From: Paludibacteraceae bacterium
GTDB lineage: Bacteria; Bacteroidota; Bacteroidia; Bacteroidales; Paludibacteraceae
Reading direction: 5' to 3'
Length of the DNA: 59,615 nt
Assembly: GCA_024405815.1 (NCBI GenBank)
Contig: JAKSNX010000003.1
Location: forward strand, 1 to 59,615
A program made the position numbers and the translations under genes. Shown here in pieces: positions 7,916 through 16,475 of this stretch (positions are counted from its first letter, which is position 1; every line of letters begins with the position of its first letter). The notes below the pieces were generated by a model that saw only the letters and a program-made list of their open reading frames with translations, did no database searches and was not told the DNA's origin.

Positions 7916-9037
7916 TTATTTTGTAATGTTGTTAAGTTCCTTATTTGATGGAAAATCGTTATAATGCCATTTCTTTATAACAGTGCCTTTGTTCAGAAGC
8001 ACCAGACCAGGGTTAGACCTTACAATGGTCTTTAGTGTTATCTCGTCTGTCTGTGCCATAGTAAACTTAATGTTGTTCTCACCCACAAAGTCGGTTATCA
8101 CATCGTGAAAAGATGCTGTAAGGCAGTACATCGGGATATTTTTGTTTTCAGCCCAAGCCTCAATCTCATTAAGCCTTTTAAAACTGTCTATATCACTCTT
8201 TTCTAATTTAGAGCAAATTACAAGTAGTGTGTAGCCCTCTCTCTCCAATACCAAGTCTGTTATGTCCTCACCATCAACCTGTACAGAGAAATCGTGGATA
8301 GGTGGCACATATCCTTTTTCCACTAACTCCACATTCTGCCTTACAAATGTCCAAGTGGAGTCATCGGCAGGGTAGTCCGATAGAGTGAACTCCTTTTCAA
8401 TGCCGTCTTTACTGTATATGAATGTGGTGTTATACTTGTCTGTAGGGGCATCATCGGGTATGACCATAAGCTCAGAAATGTTATTGCCAACCTTATATGG
8501 ACGGAAATCTATTACAGGCAGATGGCGGTAGCAGTAGATTTGCAGTCCCAAGCAGAAGAATACGGGCAGCACCATAAAAATCCACTGTCCTTCCTCTGTA
8601 AGTAATGCTCTGTTAGCTTTTAGTGTCAGGAACAAAATTATAAGAACTATGTCTATTATTATGTTCTTGTAAAAAGTCTGCCAGTTGGTAAGCACTATGG
8701 CATCGCCAAAACAGCCGCAGTCAGATACTGGATTTGCAATGGCAAGATAGAGTGTGAGAGGTGTCATTACTGCCATAAACAGAGCTGTAACTATGGCGGT
8801 AATCTTTAATCGTAGGTTGCACACCATATTAAACCCGATGGTAAACTCCACAATTATCATTAAGAACGCCGCAGGTAATGCAAGTGCTTGCAATTCAGGC
8901 ATTCCAAAAGCCTCTAAATAGTCGCCAATCTTGTACGATGTGCCAAGAGGGTCAACAGCCTTTACAAGACCTGAGAATAGGAATACAATTCCTATAAACA
9001 GTCTGCTCAGTATGTTTAATGCCCTCTTAATCTTCAT
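7916..9037 (-). CDS. DoxX/MauE-like membrane protein, BT_3928 family
   Basis: A 373-residue protein. The N-terminal half holds several transmembrane helices (about 7-27, 50-68, 75-100, 120-140, 152-170), including a DoxX-like opening ([17 protein letters not shown]) and a C-G-C-F-G motif in [15 protein letters not shown], typical of the MauE/DoxX group that works with periplasmic redox partners. The C-terminal half (about 190-373) is soluble and thioredoxin-like in layout but I see no CXXC. Function in the family is not established; a role in quinone- or thiol-linked redox is inferred. The start overlaps the DUF1599 gene by 11 bases. Confidence 0.85.
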   Translation of the reverse strand: MKIKRALNILSRLFIGIVFLFSGLVKAVDPLGTSYKIGDYLEAFGMPELQALALPAAFLMIIVEFTIGFNMVCNLRLKITAIVTALFMAVMTPLTLYLAIANPVSDCGCFGDAIVLTNWQTFYKNIIIDIVLIILFLTLKANRALLTEEGQWIFMVLPVFFCLGLQIYCYRHLPVIDFRPYKVGNNISELMVIPDDAPTDKYNTTFIYSKDGIEKEFTLSDYPADDSTWTFVRQNVELVEKGYVPPIHDFSVQVDGEDITDLVLEREGYTLLVICSKLEKSDIDSFKRLNEIEAWAENKNIPMYCLTASFHDVITDFVGENNIKFTMAQTDEITLKTIVRSNPGLVLLNKGTVIKKWHYNDFPSNKELNNITK

Positions 9038-9584
9038 TTTCAGTCTCTCCCTCCGCTATCTTTATTAGAGCGAATACGGCGTAGTTCAGCATATCAAAGT
9101 AGTTTGCGTCTATGCCCTCTGATATAAGGGTTTTGCCTTTGTGGTCCTCTATCTCTTTGGTGCGGTTTATTTTCATAAGAATAAGGTCTGTATATGAGCT
9201 TATTCTCATACTACGCCAAGCCTCGTCATAATCGTGGTTTTTTGCAAACATCAGATTCTTGGCATCCAATACATATTTATCGTACAGTTTTACGATGGCA
9301 TCGGGTTGCATGTCTATGGTGTCTGATGCACCGTAGGCAAGCTGAATCAAGCCTATTACAGCATAGTTTACAATACCTATAAACTCAGGCTTAATGCCTT
9401 CTCCTACAAGATTCTCTTTCTTGATTTCAAGACTGCGTATGCGTTTAGCCTTAATAAAAATCTGGTCTGTAACTGATTCGGTGCGCATTATACGCCACGC
9501 ACCGCCGTAGTCATAGAGTTTTTTTGTAAAAATCTCTTTACAGCAGGCAATAGCCTCATCAAATTGTTTGTTAGTATCTTTCAT
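9027..9584 (-). CDS. DUF1599 protein with two internal repeats
   Basis: About 185 residues made of two copies of one all-helical unit: YGGAWRIMR...TDQIFIKAKRI...LVGEGI...GIVNYAVIGLIQLA, then YDEAWRSMR...TDLILMKINR...LISEGI...DMLNYAVFALIKIA. This duplication is the hallmark of DUF1599, linked by computational work to nucleotide-modifying or NTP-pyrophosphatase-like folds; no activity is proven as far as I know. I chose the ATG at 9584; a longer reading would begin with a TTG inside the -7 box at 9594-9601, which is implausible. It is the first gene of the tpiA operon. Confidence 0.88.
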   Translation of the reverse strand: MKDTNKQFDEAIACCKEIFTKKLYDYGGAWRIMRTESVTDQIFIKAKRIRSLEIKKENLVGEGIKPEFIGIVNYAVIGLIQLAYGASDTIDMQPDAIVKLYDKYVLDAKNLMFAKNHDYDEAWRSMRISSYTDLILMKINRTKEIEDHKGKTLISEGIDANYFDMLNYAVFALIKIAEGETENED

Positions 9585-9593
9585 AATTGCGTG

Positions 9594-9601
9594 CAAAGAT
9601 A
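9594..9601 (-). promoter_or_regulatory. -7 box of the DUF1599-tpiA-rdgB operon
   Basis: Minus-strand TATCTTTG, nine bases before the ATG at 9584. I do not see a good TTTG at the -33 position. The transcript would again be nearly leaderless. Confidence 0.55.
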
Positions 9602-9607
9602 CAAAAT

Positions 9608-11998
9608 TTATTTAAGAGTTAAAACTTCAACTCCGTTTGCAGGTACTTGAACACTCAATACATTTTTATCTAAAGAGAATTCACATCCTAAGTTTGCCTT
9701 ATATTCCTTGTTCTCAAGAATTTTAGGCAGCAGAATCTGAACATTCGTACTCTCGTTGTTCTTGTTGAATACCGCTATGGCAATATCACCAAAATAGTTT
9801 CTGGCGTATGCCCAAGTGGTGTCATCAAGGCGTAACTCTATAAAATCACCATACATCAGAGGCATGCTGTTTCTTCTAAGTTTTGCAAGGGTGGAAACAG
9901 AATTAAGAACTTGTTTCTCATACTTGTTAAGGCTGTCGTCAAACCTCATCATACGGCGGCAGTCAGGATCATTCGCTCCTGCCATACCTATTTCATCGCC
10001 GTAGAATATTACAGGAACTCCAGGTATAGTAAGGTTAAATGCGTTTAACTGAACTAACTTATTATAGGCAGTGGTATCTGTAACACTGATATCACGTAGC
10101 CAGCCAGCCGCTTTTGTGTCCTCGTCATAACGTACATCACCCGATGCGAAACATATAAAGCGAGCCCTGTCGTGATTCCCCGATATGTAGCCCATAAGAT
10201 TGTGATTTCCATATACTTTAAGGCTCATGTTAAGAGTGTTGCTTATTCTACGCAGACTTTGACCCTTAACAGCAAATACATTTGAGGCATCGTCAGATAC
10301 GTTAAAGTCAAACTGACCGTTAAGCATACCGGAGTTCACATAACTGCTTATAAGTTTAGGACTTCCGTAAGACTCTCCTATCTGATAAATCTCCTTATGC
10401 TCAGGTAGTTCCACCTCTTTTTTAAGTTTATAGGTGAGAGTTCTCCAGAAATGTTCCTGAACATGTTTGCAAGCATCGTGGCGGAAACCGTCAAGGTCAA
10501 ATTTAGTTACCCAAGCCACAGCAGAGTCTGTCATAGTCTGAACAATCTCCTCACGTGAGTAGTCAAGAGTAGGCAGGAACTCATCAAACCAAGTGGTAAG
10601 GCGGTGGTCATTCCAACGTTCAAGATTTTTAGTACCGTCAGGCAGTATGAGAGGAGTGCAGATGGTAGGGTCATTCTTAAACATAGGGTGCTCCTGATGA
10701 ACATGGTTAGCCACATAGTCCATAATAACATTAAGTCCGTGTTTATGGGCGTTTTTAACCATCTCTTGCATCTCTTCGTCTGTTCCAAAACGGAAATCAA
10801 TCTTGCTTGACGATATAGGCCAATAGCCGTGATAGCCTGAGAATTTGGTCTTAACAGGATATTCCATTCCAGAATATGGCTCCAGTGGGTTCTGAACTAT
10901 CGGGGAAATCCATATAGTGCCTATTCCAAGAGAGTCAAAATATCCCGATTCTATCTTATCAGAGATACCCTTTATGTCACCGCCAAAATAATCTACTTTA
11001 GGGTTTACATCGGGGCGGTTCATAGGGTGATTGTTATCCTTATTGCCATCTGAGAAGCGGTCAATCATAAGGGAGTAAAGTACTTGGCTATGCTTGTCAA
11101 AACGGTCTATCGTTTTAGCGTCAGAAACCACCTTCCCAAATTCAAGCGGAATTAAAACATCATTTGATATTCCAAATTTATTGGCTGCAATAACTCTTAT
11201 GTATGAGCGTTTTATGGTGTTTGCCTCATCAGGAATCCGTATCTCAATACTGCCATCAGACTGTTTTACAAAACGTGTAGGCAACTTGTAGTTTTGCCAA
11301 TAGGCGTAAATCTGCTCCACATCATTGTAGGTGTCAAGTGTAAATGTTTTTTTATCAAAACTACCCGATGTAAGCACAGGTGCCTTGTCTTGAGTGCCTT
11401 GTATGTGCAGAATTGAGTTAAACTTGCCTGAATTGTTATCCACCATCTCAGGATTGGTCTCATCGTGGTTCCAATCTCCGTCACGAACAAGTTGATAAAG
11501 GTAGGTTCCCGGGCTTATGCGGAAAGTTACCTCGTAGATACCATCGCTGTTAAGTGTAAGGTCTGGGTGAAAAGACGGTACCCAATCATTCATCTGACCT
11601 GCCAGCTGAACCCTGTTCCAACGCTTGCCGTGAGGATTGTAGCGGAATGTGAACTCCCCCTCATCTGTGCGTTTGCAAAGTATGCTGTAAGGCACACCTT
11701 TAACCCAAATGGCAATGTTCTGTAGTTGATGAGCCTTGCCTAAATATACATTTATCTGACTCTTGTCCTCACTCAAACGTGCAAGAATCATCTTATTATC
11801 GCACGATATAGAATCTATCTGCTCTGTATTAAGCACATAATCCTTAGTCAGGATTATATTTGGACCAGGCTCTAACGTTACAAAAGAGTTAAGCCCTACA
11901 TCTTCTGTGCTATCTGACGGATAACCCAACTCATACTGAGTGCAGCCAGCCAAAATGGTGGCAAAACTCAAAACTAATAAAACTTTAGATATTTTCAT
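9608..11998 (-). CDS. Surface alpha-amylase lipoprotein, GH13 (SusG-like)
   Basis: A 796-residue lipoprotein: signal peptide with lipobox LAGC (C19) and acidic residues shortly after. Residues about 110-200 form a starch-binding E-set module of the CBM48/AMPK type (VQLAGQMNDWVP, YQLVRDGDWN); a second beta domain follows at about 205-290. The GH13 barrel spans about 300-700 with region I VIMDYVANH (423-432), region II GFRHDACKH with nucleophile D508, acid/base glutamate in IGESYG (about 543) and region IV SGNHD (about 608). A beta C-domain ends the protein. It should cut starch or long maltodextrin at the cell surface, the SusG role, although its N-terminal modules differ from SusG of B. thetaiotaomicron, in which the CBM is inserted in the barrel. 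It is 4 bases from the MFS gene. Confidence 0.92.
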   Translation of the reverse strand: MKISKVLLVLSFATILAGCTQYELGYPSDSTEDVGLNSFVTLEPGPNIILTKDYVLNTEQIDSISCDNKMILARLSEDKSQINVYLGKAHQLQNIAIWVKGVPYSILCKRTDEGEFTFRYNPHGKRWNRVQLAGQMNDWVPSFHPDLTLNSDGIYEVTFRISPGTYLYQLVRDGDWNHDETNPEMVDNNSGKFNSILHIQGTQDKAPVLTSGSFDKKTFTLDTYNDVEQIYAYWQNYKLPTRFVKQSDGSIEIRIPDEANTIKRSYIRVIAANKFGISNDVLIPLEFGKVVSDAKTIDRFDKHSQVLYSLMIDRFSDGNKDNNHPMNRPDVNPKVDYFGGDIKGISDKIESGYFDSLGIGTIWISPIVQNPLEPYSGMEYPVKTKFSGYHGYWPISSSKIDFRFGTDEEMQEMVKNAHKHGLNVIMDYVANHVHQEHPMFKNDPTICTPLILPDGTKNLERWNDHRLTTWFDEFLPTLDYSREEIVQTMTDSAVAWVTKFDLDGFRHDACKHVQEHFWRTLTYKLKKEVELPEHKEIYQIGESYGSPKLISSYVNSGMLNGQFDFNVSDDASNVFAVKGQSLRRISNTLNMSLKVYGNHNLMGYISGNHDRARFICFASGDVRYDEDTKAAGWLRDISVTDTTAYNKLVQLNAFNLTIPGVPVIFYGDEIGMAGANDPDCRRMMRFDDSLNKYEKQVLNSVSTLAKLRRNSMPLMYGDFIELRLDDTTWAYARNYFGDIAIAVFNKNNESTNVQILLPKILENKEYKANLGCEFSLDKNVLSVQVPANGVEVLTLK

Positions 11999-12002
11999 AA
12001 TG

Positions 12003-13334
12003 TTATTCTTTTATAAGTATTACACTTACGGCTCCTAAAAGTAACAGAACGCCTGCTACGGCAAGCATGGCAAGTTGTGTGCCTACAACACAGAGTATAA
12101 GACCACCGCAGAGTGCCGCCACTATTTGTGGCAGACATATAGTGCAGTTAAATAGTCCAAGATAGTAGCCCATATTGTCTCCTTTCAGTGAGTTTGTAAG
12201 AATGGTGAAAGGTATGGCAAGCATGGCAGCCCATGTGCAACCTATAAGTGCGTAACTGATAAACAGAATGTACTTATTGGCAATAAACAGGGTGGATATG
12301 AATCCTAAACCGCCTATTATCAGACTTATGGCGTATGCCCACTTATTGCCAAGCTTATTCTCTATGGCAGGAAGCAGGGCAGCCCAAATAAGTGAGCCTA
12401 CCGCTTGAACGGCAAATACCACACCAACCCAGTTTCCCGCATCTTGGAATGCGGCATCTTTAGTCTCAATACCTGCCCAGCCAAAACAACTTGACGCTAT
12501 GGCTCCGTTAGAGTAGGTCCACATATACATAAATGCAGCCCAACAAAAAAATTGAACCAAACCTACAGTCCAGAAAGTGGAAGGAGCGTTCTTTAGCAAA
12601 CTAAAGAAACTTGCCTCTTCCTTTTTGCCTGTACTCTCCTCTTTATCTGTAATGCCATGGAACTCCTTGTATTCTTGTGGATTAAGTTCCTTAACTGTAA
12701 TAAATGTATAAATTACGCATAAAATTAGTATAGCTGCCCCGATATAGAAACTCCATTTAACAGAATCGGGTATAACACCCTCTGGTGCGGTATTTGCGAT
12801 GCCTATCCATGTAAAGAATATAGGGAATAGATAGCCGACAAGAGAGCCTGCGTTACATAGAAAAGACTGAATGGAGTAGGCAAGACCTTTCTGCTCATTG
12901 CTTACCATATCGCCCACCATCATCTTAAATGGTTGCATAGCTATGTTTATTGATGTGTCAAGAAACATAAGAGAGAAAAGTCCGAACCACATGGCTGCAT
13001 TGAGTCCAAGAAACAGACCTTGTGTAAATGTAAAGTTACCTGCATTTGGAAGCAGTGCCATAACCGCTACTGCAATTATAGCACCCACAAGCAGGTATGG
13101 CTTACGTCTGCCTATTGAGCACCATGTCTTATCTGAATATTTGCCCACTAACGGTTGTACCAGCATACCCATAAGTGGTGGCAGTATCCAAAAGAAACTA
13201 AGAGTGTGAGGGTCTGCTCCAAGTGTGGCAAAAATACGGCTGATATTTGCACTTTGCAGAGCGTATGCAATCTGCACCCCAAAAAATCCAAAACTTATAT
13301 TAAAAAGTTTTAAAAAAGACTGATTACGTTCCAT
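12003..13334 (-). CDS. Sugar MFS/SLC45-type transporter, probable maltose or maltodextrin importer
   Basis: A 443-residue inner-membrane protein with about 12 transmembrane helices. The opening NISFGFFGVQIAYALQSANISRIF and the loop QPLVGKYSDKTWCSIGRRKPY (a D-x-x-x-x-x-G-R-R-K/R motif) are characteristic of the GPH/SLC45-like sugar transporters that appear next to SusA-type enzymes in Bacteroidota starch loci. It probably brings glucose or short maltodextrins from the periplasm into the cytoplasm with a cation. It lies between the two GH13 genes with gaps of 4 and 2 bases, so the three are one operon. Confidence 0.88.
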   Translation of the reverse strand: MERNQSFLKLFNISFGFFGVQIAYALQSANISRIFATLGADPHTLSFFWILPPLMGMLVQPLVGKYSDKTWCSIGRRKPYLLVGAIIAVAVMALLPNAGNFTFTQGLFLGLNAAMWFGLFSLMFLDTSINIAMQPFKMMVGDMVSNEQKGLAYSIQSFLCNAGSLVGYLFPIFFTWIGIANTAPEGVIPDSVKWSFYIGAAILILCVIYTFITVKELNPQEYKEFHGITDKEESTGKKEEASFFSLLKNAPSTFWTVGLVQFFCWAAFMYMWTYSNGAIASSCFGWAGIETKDAAFQDAGNWVGVVFAVQAVGSLIWAALLPAIENKLGNKWAYAISLIIGGLGFISTLFIANKYILFISYALIGCTWAAMLAIPFTILTNSLKGDNMGYYLGLFNCTICLPQIVAALCGGLILCVVGTQLAMLAVAGVLLLLGAVSVILIKE

Positions 13335-13336
13335 TT

Positions 13337-15187
13337 TTAACTTTCAATTATTTTTATCACGTATGCTGTTTTAGCTGGCATAGATAGTTTGGTTGTAAAG
13401 TCTATCTGCTTGCCTGTTATAATCTCTGTTCCCGTAGTTGAACCTTCAAATAGCTCCTTATATCTGTCAAGACTTACAAGTTGGTCATTAACACTATTGT
13501 TAAAGATAATTAAAATCCTGCTGTTGTCATCATAACGTGAGAATACATAGATTCCATCGTATGGAATAAACTGTGTCATCTTACCAGTCTGCAGGGCAGT
13601 ACAGCTCTTACGGAAGTTAAGCAGCTTACGCATATAGTTAAACACCTCGTTCTCTTCTGTAGTTCTGCCTTCTGCGGTAAAGGCATTGTGGTCATCGTCT
13701 TTCCAACCGCCTGGAAAATCAAAGCGGTAGCCCTCATAGTTACCTGGTATGCCGTCTATCATAATCTCATCGCCGGAATAAATCTGTGGGAATCCGCGTG
13801 TGGTCAGAAGCATTGCAATGCTCATCTTGTATTTGTTTAAATCACGGTTAACGGCACCTGACATACGGTCAATATCGTGGTTATCAATGAAATTCATAAT
13901 ATTGTTTACATCGGGGTAAGCAAAATCCTGTGCATAGTGAGCATAGAATTTAGCCATACCGTGGTCCCAATCGTCACGCTCGTTAAAAGCCTCCTGTAGC
14001 TTGTCTTTTAGAACAAAATCCATAACACTTGGCAGATTGGAGTCAAATCCGTCCTTATTGTTGTTACCCGATTGGTAATATGCTATCTCAAGCGGAGATT
14101 TAACCCAACATTCACCCACAATGTTTATGTTTGGATACTCATTGCGGAATGTCTTCATAAACTCACTTGCCACCTTAATGTTATTATAAGGATATGTATC
14201 AACCCTTATTCCGTCTGCACCACCATACTCAAGCCACCAAATATAGACTTGACTAAGATATTTGAACAGTAACGGATTCTCAAGGTTAAGGTCTGGCATA
14301 TTGTATGAGAACCAACCCTTCTCTAAAATCTCACGGTCAAGTTTGGCTGCGTGAGGGTCTGTCCAAGCGGTCATTCTGTAGTTTGAACTTGTATAGGTAG
14401 GCCAAATATGATACCAATCTTTTGATGGCAAATCGTTTGTCCAATAGCTTACAATGCCACAATGGTTTGGAACTACATCAAGAATAAGTTTCAGCCCTAA
14501 TGCGTGGCAACTGTCTGCAAGAGCCTTGTACAGCTCATTAGTGCCTAAACGTGGGTCCACCTTAAAATAATCGCCTGTAGCATAGTGGTGATAAGAATAT
14601 TGGCTGTCATTATTATCAAAGAAAGGGGTTATCCATAGTGCAGTACACCCCAAATCCTTAATGTATGGCAGGTGGTCTATAACACCTTGGATATCACCTC
14701 CGTGGCGTTTGCCTAAATCAGAACGGTCAACACCTTGTATATAGCCTTTTACACTGTCATTGCTGTAATCGCCGTTAGCAAAACGGTCTGGCATAAGCAG
14801 ATAGACTGCATCTTCGGGACCAAAACTAACCCTCTGCTTGCTGCCTTGATTGCGTGCATTAAGTGTGTATGCCCATTTGGATATTTTTTTCTTGCCATTC
14901 TTAAACACAATGTTAAATGTACCAGGTTTTGTAGATGGGTCTATGTTGAGGAACAGAAACAGATAGTTAGGATTATCTGTCTTCTCTGTCCTTGTAAGGG
15001 TAACACCGGCATAGTCTATCTCTACTGTGGCATTCTGAATGTCATTACCATAGCATAACAGCTGCAATTCAGGGTTCTCCATTCCAACCCACCAACTTAT
15101 AGGCTCAACTTTGCTAACACTCTGCTTAGTCGCAAATGCCGTCACCATAGCAGCCATCAAAAAAACTAAAGTAAACGTTCTTTTCAT
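13337..15187 (-). CDS. Periplasmic GH13 alpha-glucanase (SusA/neopullulanase-like)
   Basis: A 616-residue enzyme with signal peptide (1-19, ATA-type end) and no lipobox, so periplasmic. An N-terminal cyclomaltodextrinase-type beta domain covers about 25-115. The barrel has VYLLMPDRFANGD at about 130, region I LILDVVPNH (236-243), region II GIRVDTYPY with nucleophile D329, the acid/base glutamate in VGECWV (about 359) and region IV FIDNHD (about 435). A beta C-domain closes it. In the sus scheme it degrades maltodextrins that have crossed the outer membrane. Its start is 56 bases from the lacI stop, a gap mostly filled by a heptamer array. No promoter is evident there, so it may be transcribed with lacI. 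Confidence 0.93.
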   Translation of the reverse strand: MKRTFTLVFLMAAMVTAFATKQSVSKVEPISWWVGMENPELQLLCYGNDIQNATVEIDYAGVTLTRTEKTDNPNYLFLFLNIDPSTKPGTFNIVFKNGKKKISKWAYTLNARNQGSKQRVSFGPEDAVYLLMPDRFANGDYSNDSVKGYIQGVDRSDLGKRHGGDIQGVIDHLPYIKDLGCTALWITPFFDNNDSQYSYHHYATGDYFKVDPRLGTNELYKALADSCHALGLKLILDVVPNHCGIVSYWTNDLPSKDWYHIWPTYTSSNYRMTAWTDPHAAKLDREILEKGWFSYNMPDLNLENPLLFKYLSQVYIWWLEYGGADGIRVDTYPYNNIKVASEFMKTFRNEYPNINIVGECWVKSPLEIAYYQSGNNNKDGFDSNLPSVMDFVLKDKLQEAFNERDDWDHGMAKFYAHYAQDFAYPDVNNIMNFIDNHDIDRMSGAVNRDLNKYKMSIAMLLTTRGFPQIYSGDEIMIDGIPGNYEGYRFDFPGGWKDDDHNAFTAEGRTTEENEVFNYMRKLLNFRKSCTALQTGKMTQFIPYDGIYVFSRYDDNSRILIIFNNSVNDQLVSLDRYKELFEGSTTGTEIITGKQIDFTTKLSMPAKTAYVIKIIES

Positions 15188-15206
15188 ATATATTGATTTT
15201 TTAATT

Positions 15207-15241
15207 CATACATCATACATCATACATCATACATCATACAT
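15207..15241. repeat. Heptamer tandem array (CATACAT x5)
   Basis: Five exact copies of CATACAT lie between the lacI stop and the start of the SusA-like gene. On the transcribed minus strand it reads ATGTATG repeated, which puts several extra ATG triplets just before the true start. Confidence 0.95.
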
Positions 15242-15243
15242 CC

Positions 15244-16251
15244 TCACTTCGTGCTCTCCCTCAATATCAATCTTGTAGGAATAGTCTCCTGTGTAACAGG
15301 CATAGAGCCCTTGCTTTCTATTCTGGCAATAAGAAGCTTGCACGCCTCAACCCCCATCTCGTATCCGTTCTGCTCCACAGTTGTTATGGTAGGGTCTGAG
15401 ATTTGAGCCACTATACCATCTCCAAATCCACATACAGATACATCTTGCGGAATCCGCTTGCCAGCACGTTTTAAGGCGTATATAATACCCGATGCTGTAT
15501 CGTCATTAACAGCAAAGAACGCATCGGGTAGAGAGTTTGATTTAATTATCTTTTCTGTAAGTTTTATTGCATTCTCCCTATTGTCACAGTCAAAAATAAG
15601 AGAGTCATCTACTGCTATTCCATTTGCTTTAATGGCATCGATGTATCCATTTGTGCGGTCTTTTGCTATTGTAATGTTGTTTCCTGTTCTAAACAGTGCA
15701 ATCTTTTTGCACCCTGATTTTGCCAAGTAATCAACCGCCTGAAATGCACCTGAATAGTCATCTGCAACCACGTGGTCTGTTACTAAATCGGGGCAGAAAC
15801 GGTCATAAAACACAAGTGGGGTGCCGTCCTCTATAAGTTCTCTGTAATGTGATATGTCTTTGTTGTTCTTGGAAATAGAAGCCAATACGCCCGATACCTG
15901 AGCAGAAGTAAGTGTGTCTATGCATTTTATCTCTTTTTCATAATTTTCTGACGATTGGCATACAAGAACGGAGTAGCCGCTGGCATTTGCTGAATCCTCT
16001 ATCCCTGATATCACAGATGAGAAAAAATGATGTACAAACTCAGGTATTATTACACCTATTATATTAGTATGTTGTTTTCTTAGGCTTAACGCTATTGAAT
16101 TGGGCTTATAGTGATGCTCATGTGCATACGACTTTACTTTCTCAATAGTGGCCTTGCTTATATCCTTATTCCCCTGTAATGCCCTTGAAACGGTGGATAT
16201 GGATATATTCAACTCTCTTGCTATGTCTTTTATTGTGATTTGAGATTTCAT
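15244..16251 (-). CDS. LacI-family transcriptional regulator of the starch locus
   Basis: A 335-residue regulator. The N-terminal helix-turn-helix and hinge are clear: ITIKDIARELNISISTVSRA, then the hinge HHYKPNSIALSLR at about 48-60. The rest is a periplasmic-binding-protein-like effector domain (IGVIIPEFVHHFFSSV..., DGTPLVFYDRF, FAVNDDTASG, VCGFGD). It is divergent from susC and probably binds the CG-centred palindrome at 16357-16366. The classical sus locus of B. thetaiotaomicron uses SusR, a membrane-spanning regulator, while LacI control of maltodextrin loci is known in Flavobacteriia. The effector is probably maltose or a maltodextrin; repressor or activator mode cannot be told. Confidence 0.92.
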   Translation of the reverse strand: MKSQITIKDIARELNISISTVSRALQGNKDISKATIEKVKSYAHEHHYKPNSIALSLRKQHTNIIGVIIPEFVHHFFSSVISGIEDSANASGYSVLVCQSSENYEKEIKCIDTLTSAQVSGVLASISKNNKDISHYRELIEDGTPLVFYDRFCPDLVTDHVVADDYSGAFQAVDYLAKSGCKKIALFRTGNNITIAKDRTNGYIDAIKANGIAVDDSLIFDCDNRENAIKLTEKIIKSNSLPDAFFAVNDDTASGIIYALKRAGKRIPQDVSVCGFGDGIVAQISDPTITTVEQNGYEMGVEACKLLIARIESKGSMPVTQETIPTRLILRESTK

Positions 16252-16281
16252 AGTGTAAACATTGCGTATTACTTCAATCTA

Positions 16282-16312
16282 CAAAAATAGTAAAAAATAG
16301 TGAGTTATCAAA
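16282..16312 (-). promoter_or_regulatory. lacI promoter
   Basis: Minus strand TTTG (16312-16309), 19 bases, TATTTTTG (16289-16282). It gives a leader of about 25-30 bases. Confidence 0.7.
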
Positions 16313-16356
16313 TTTTTTTGACGTTAATAAGTGTAAAAATGTGTAAAAACCTAAAA

Positions 16357-16366
16357 AAAACGTTTT
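16357..16366. promoter_or_regulatory. Candidate LacI-family operator
   Basis: AAAACGTTTT is a perfect ten-base palindrome centred on CG, the usual form of LacI/CcpA-family operators. It lies five bases before the -33 element of the susC promoter and between the two divergent promoters. No second clear copy was found in the gap. Confidence 0.5.
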
Positions 16367-16370
16367 AAAA

Positions 16371-16402
16371 GTTGTTTTAATTAAAATTTATTCGTAAGTT
16401 TG
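16371..16402 (+). promoter_or_regulatory. susC promoter
   Basis: GTTG (16371-16374), 20 bases, TAAGTTTG (16395-16402). The -33 has one mismatch to TTTG, which would suit a regulated promoter. The leader would be about 70 bases. Confidence 0.6.
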
Positions 16403-16475
16403 TAGGTCGTTTTATGCGGCTATATGCTTTTGATATATAATTAACCTATTTATTAACCTTAAAAAAATTCAATGC

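Noticed and set aside
15207..15241. CRISPR-like array
   Set aside because: Contiguous heptamers with no spacers; the same holds for the other short arrays. No cas genes are present.
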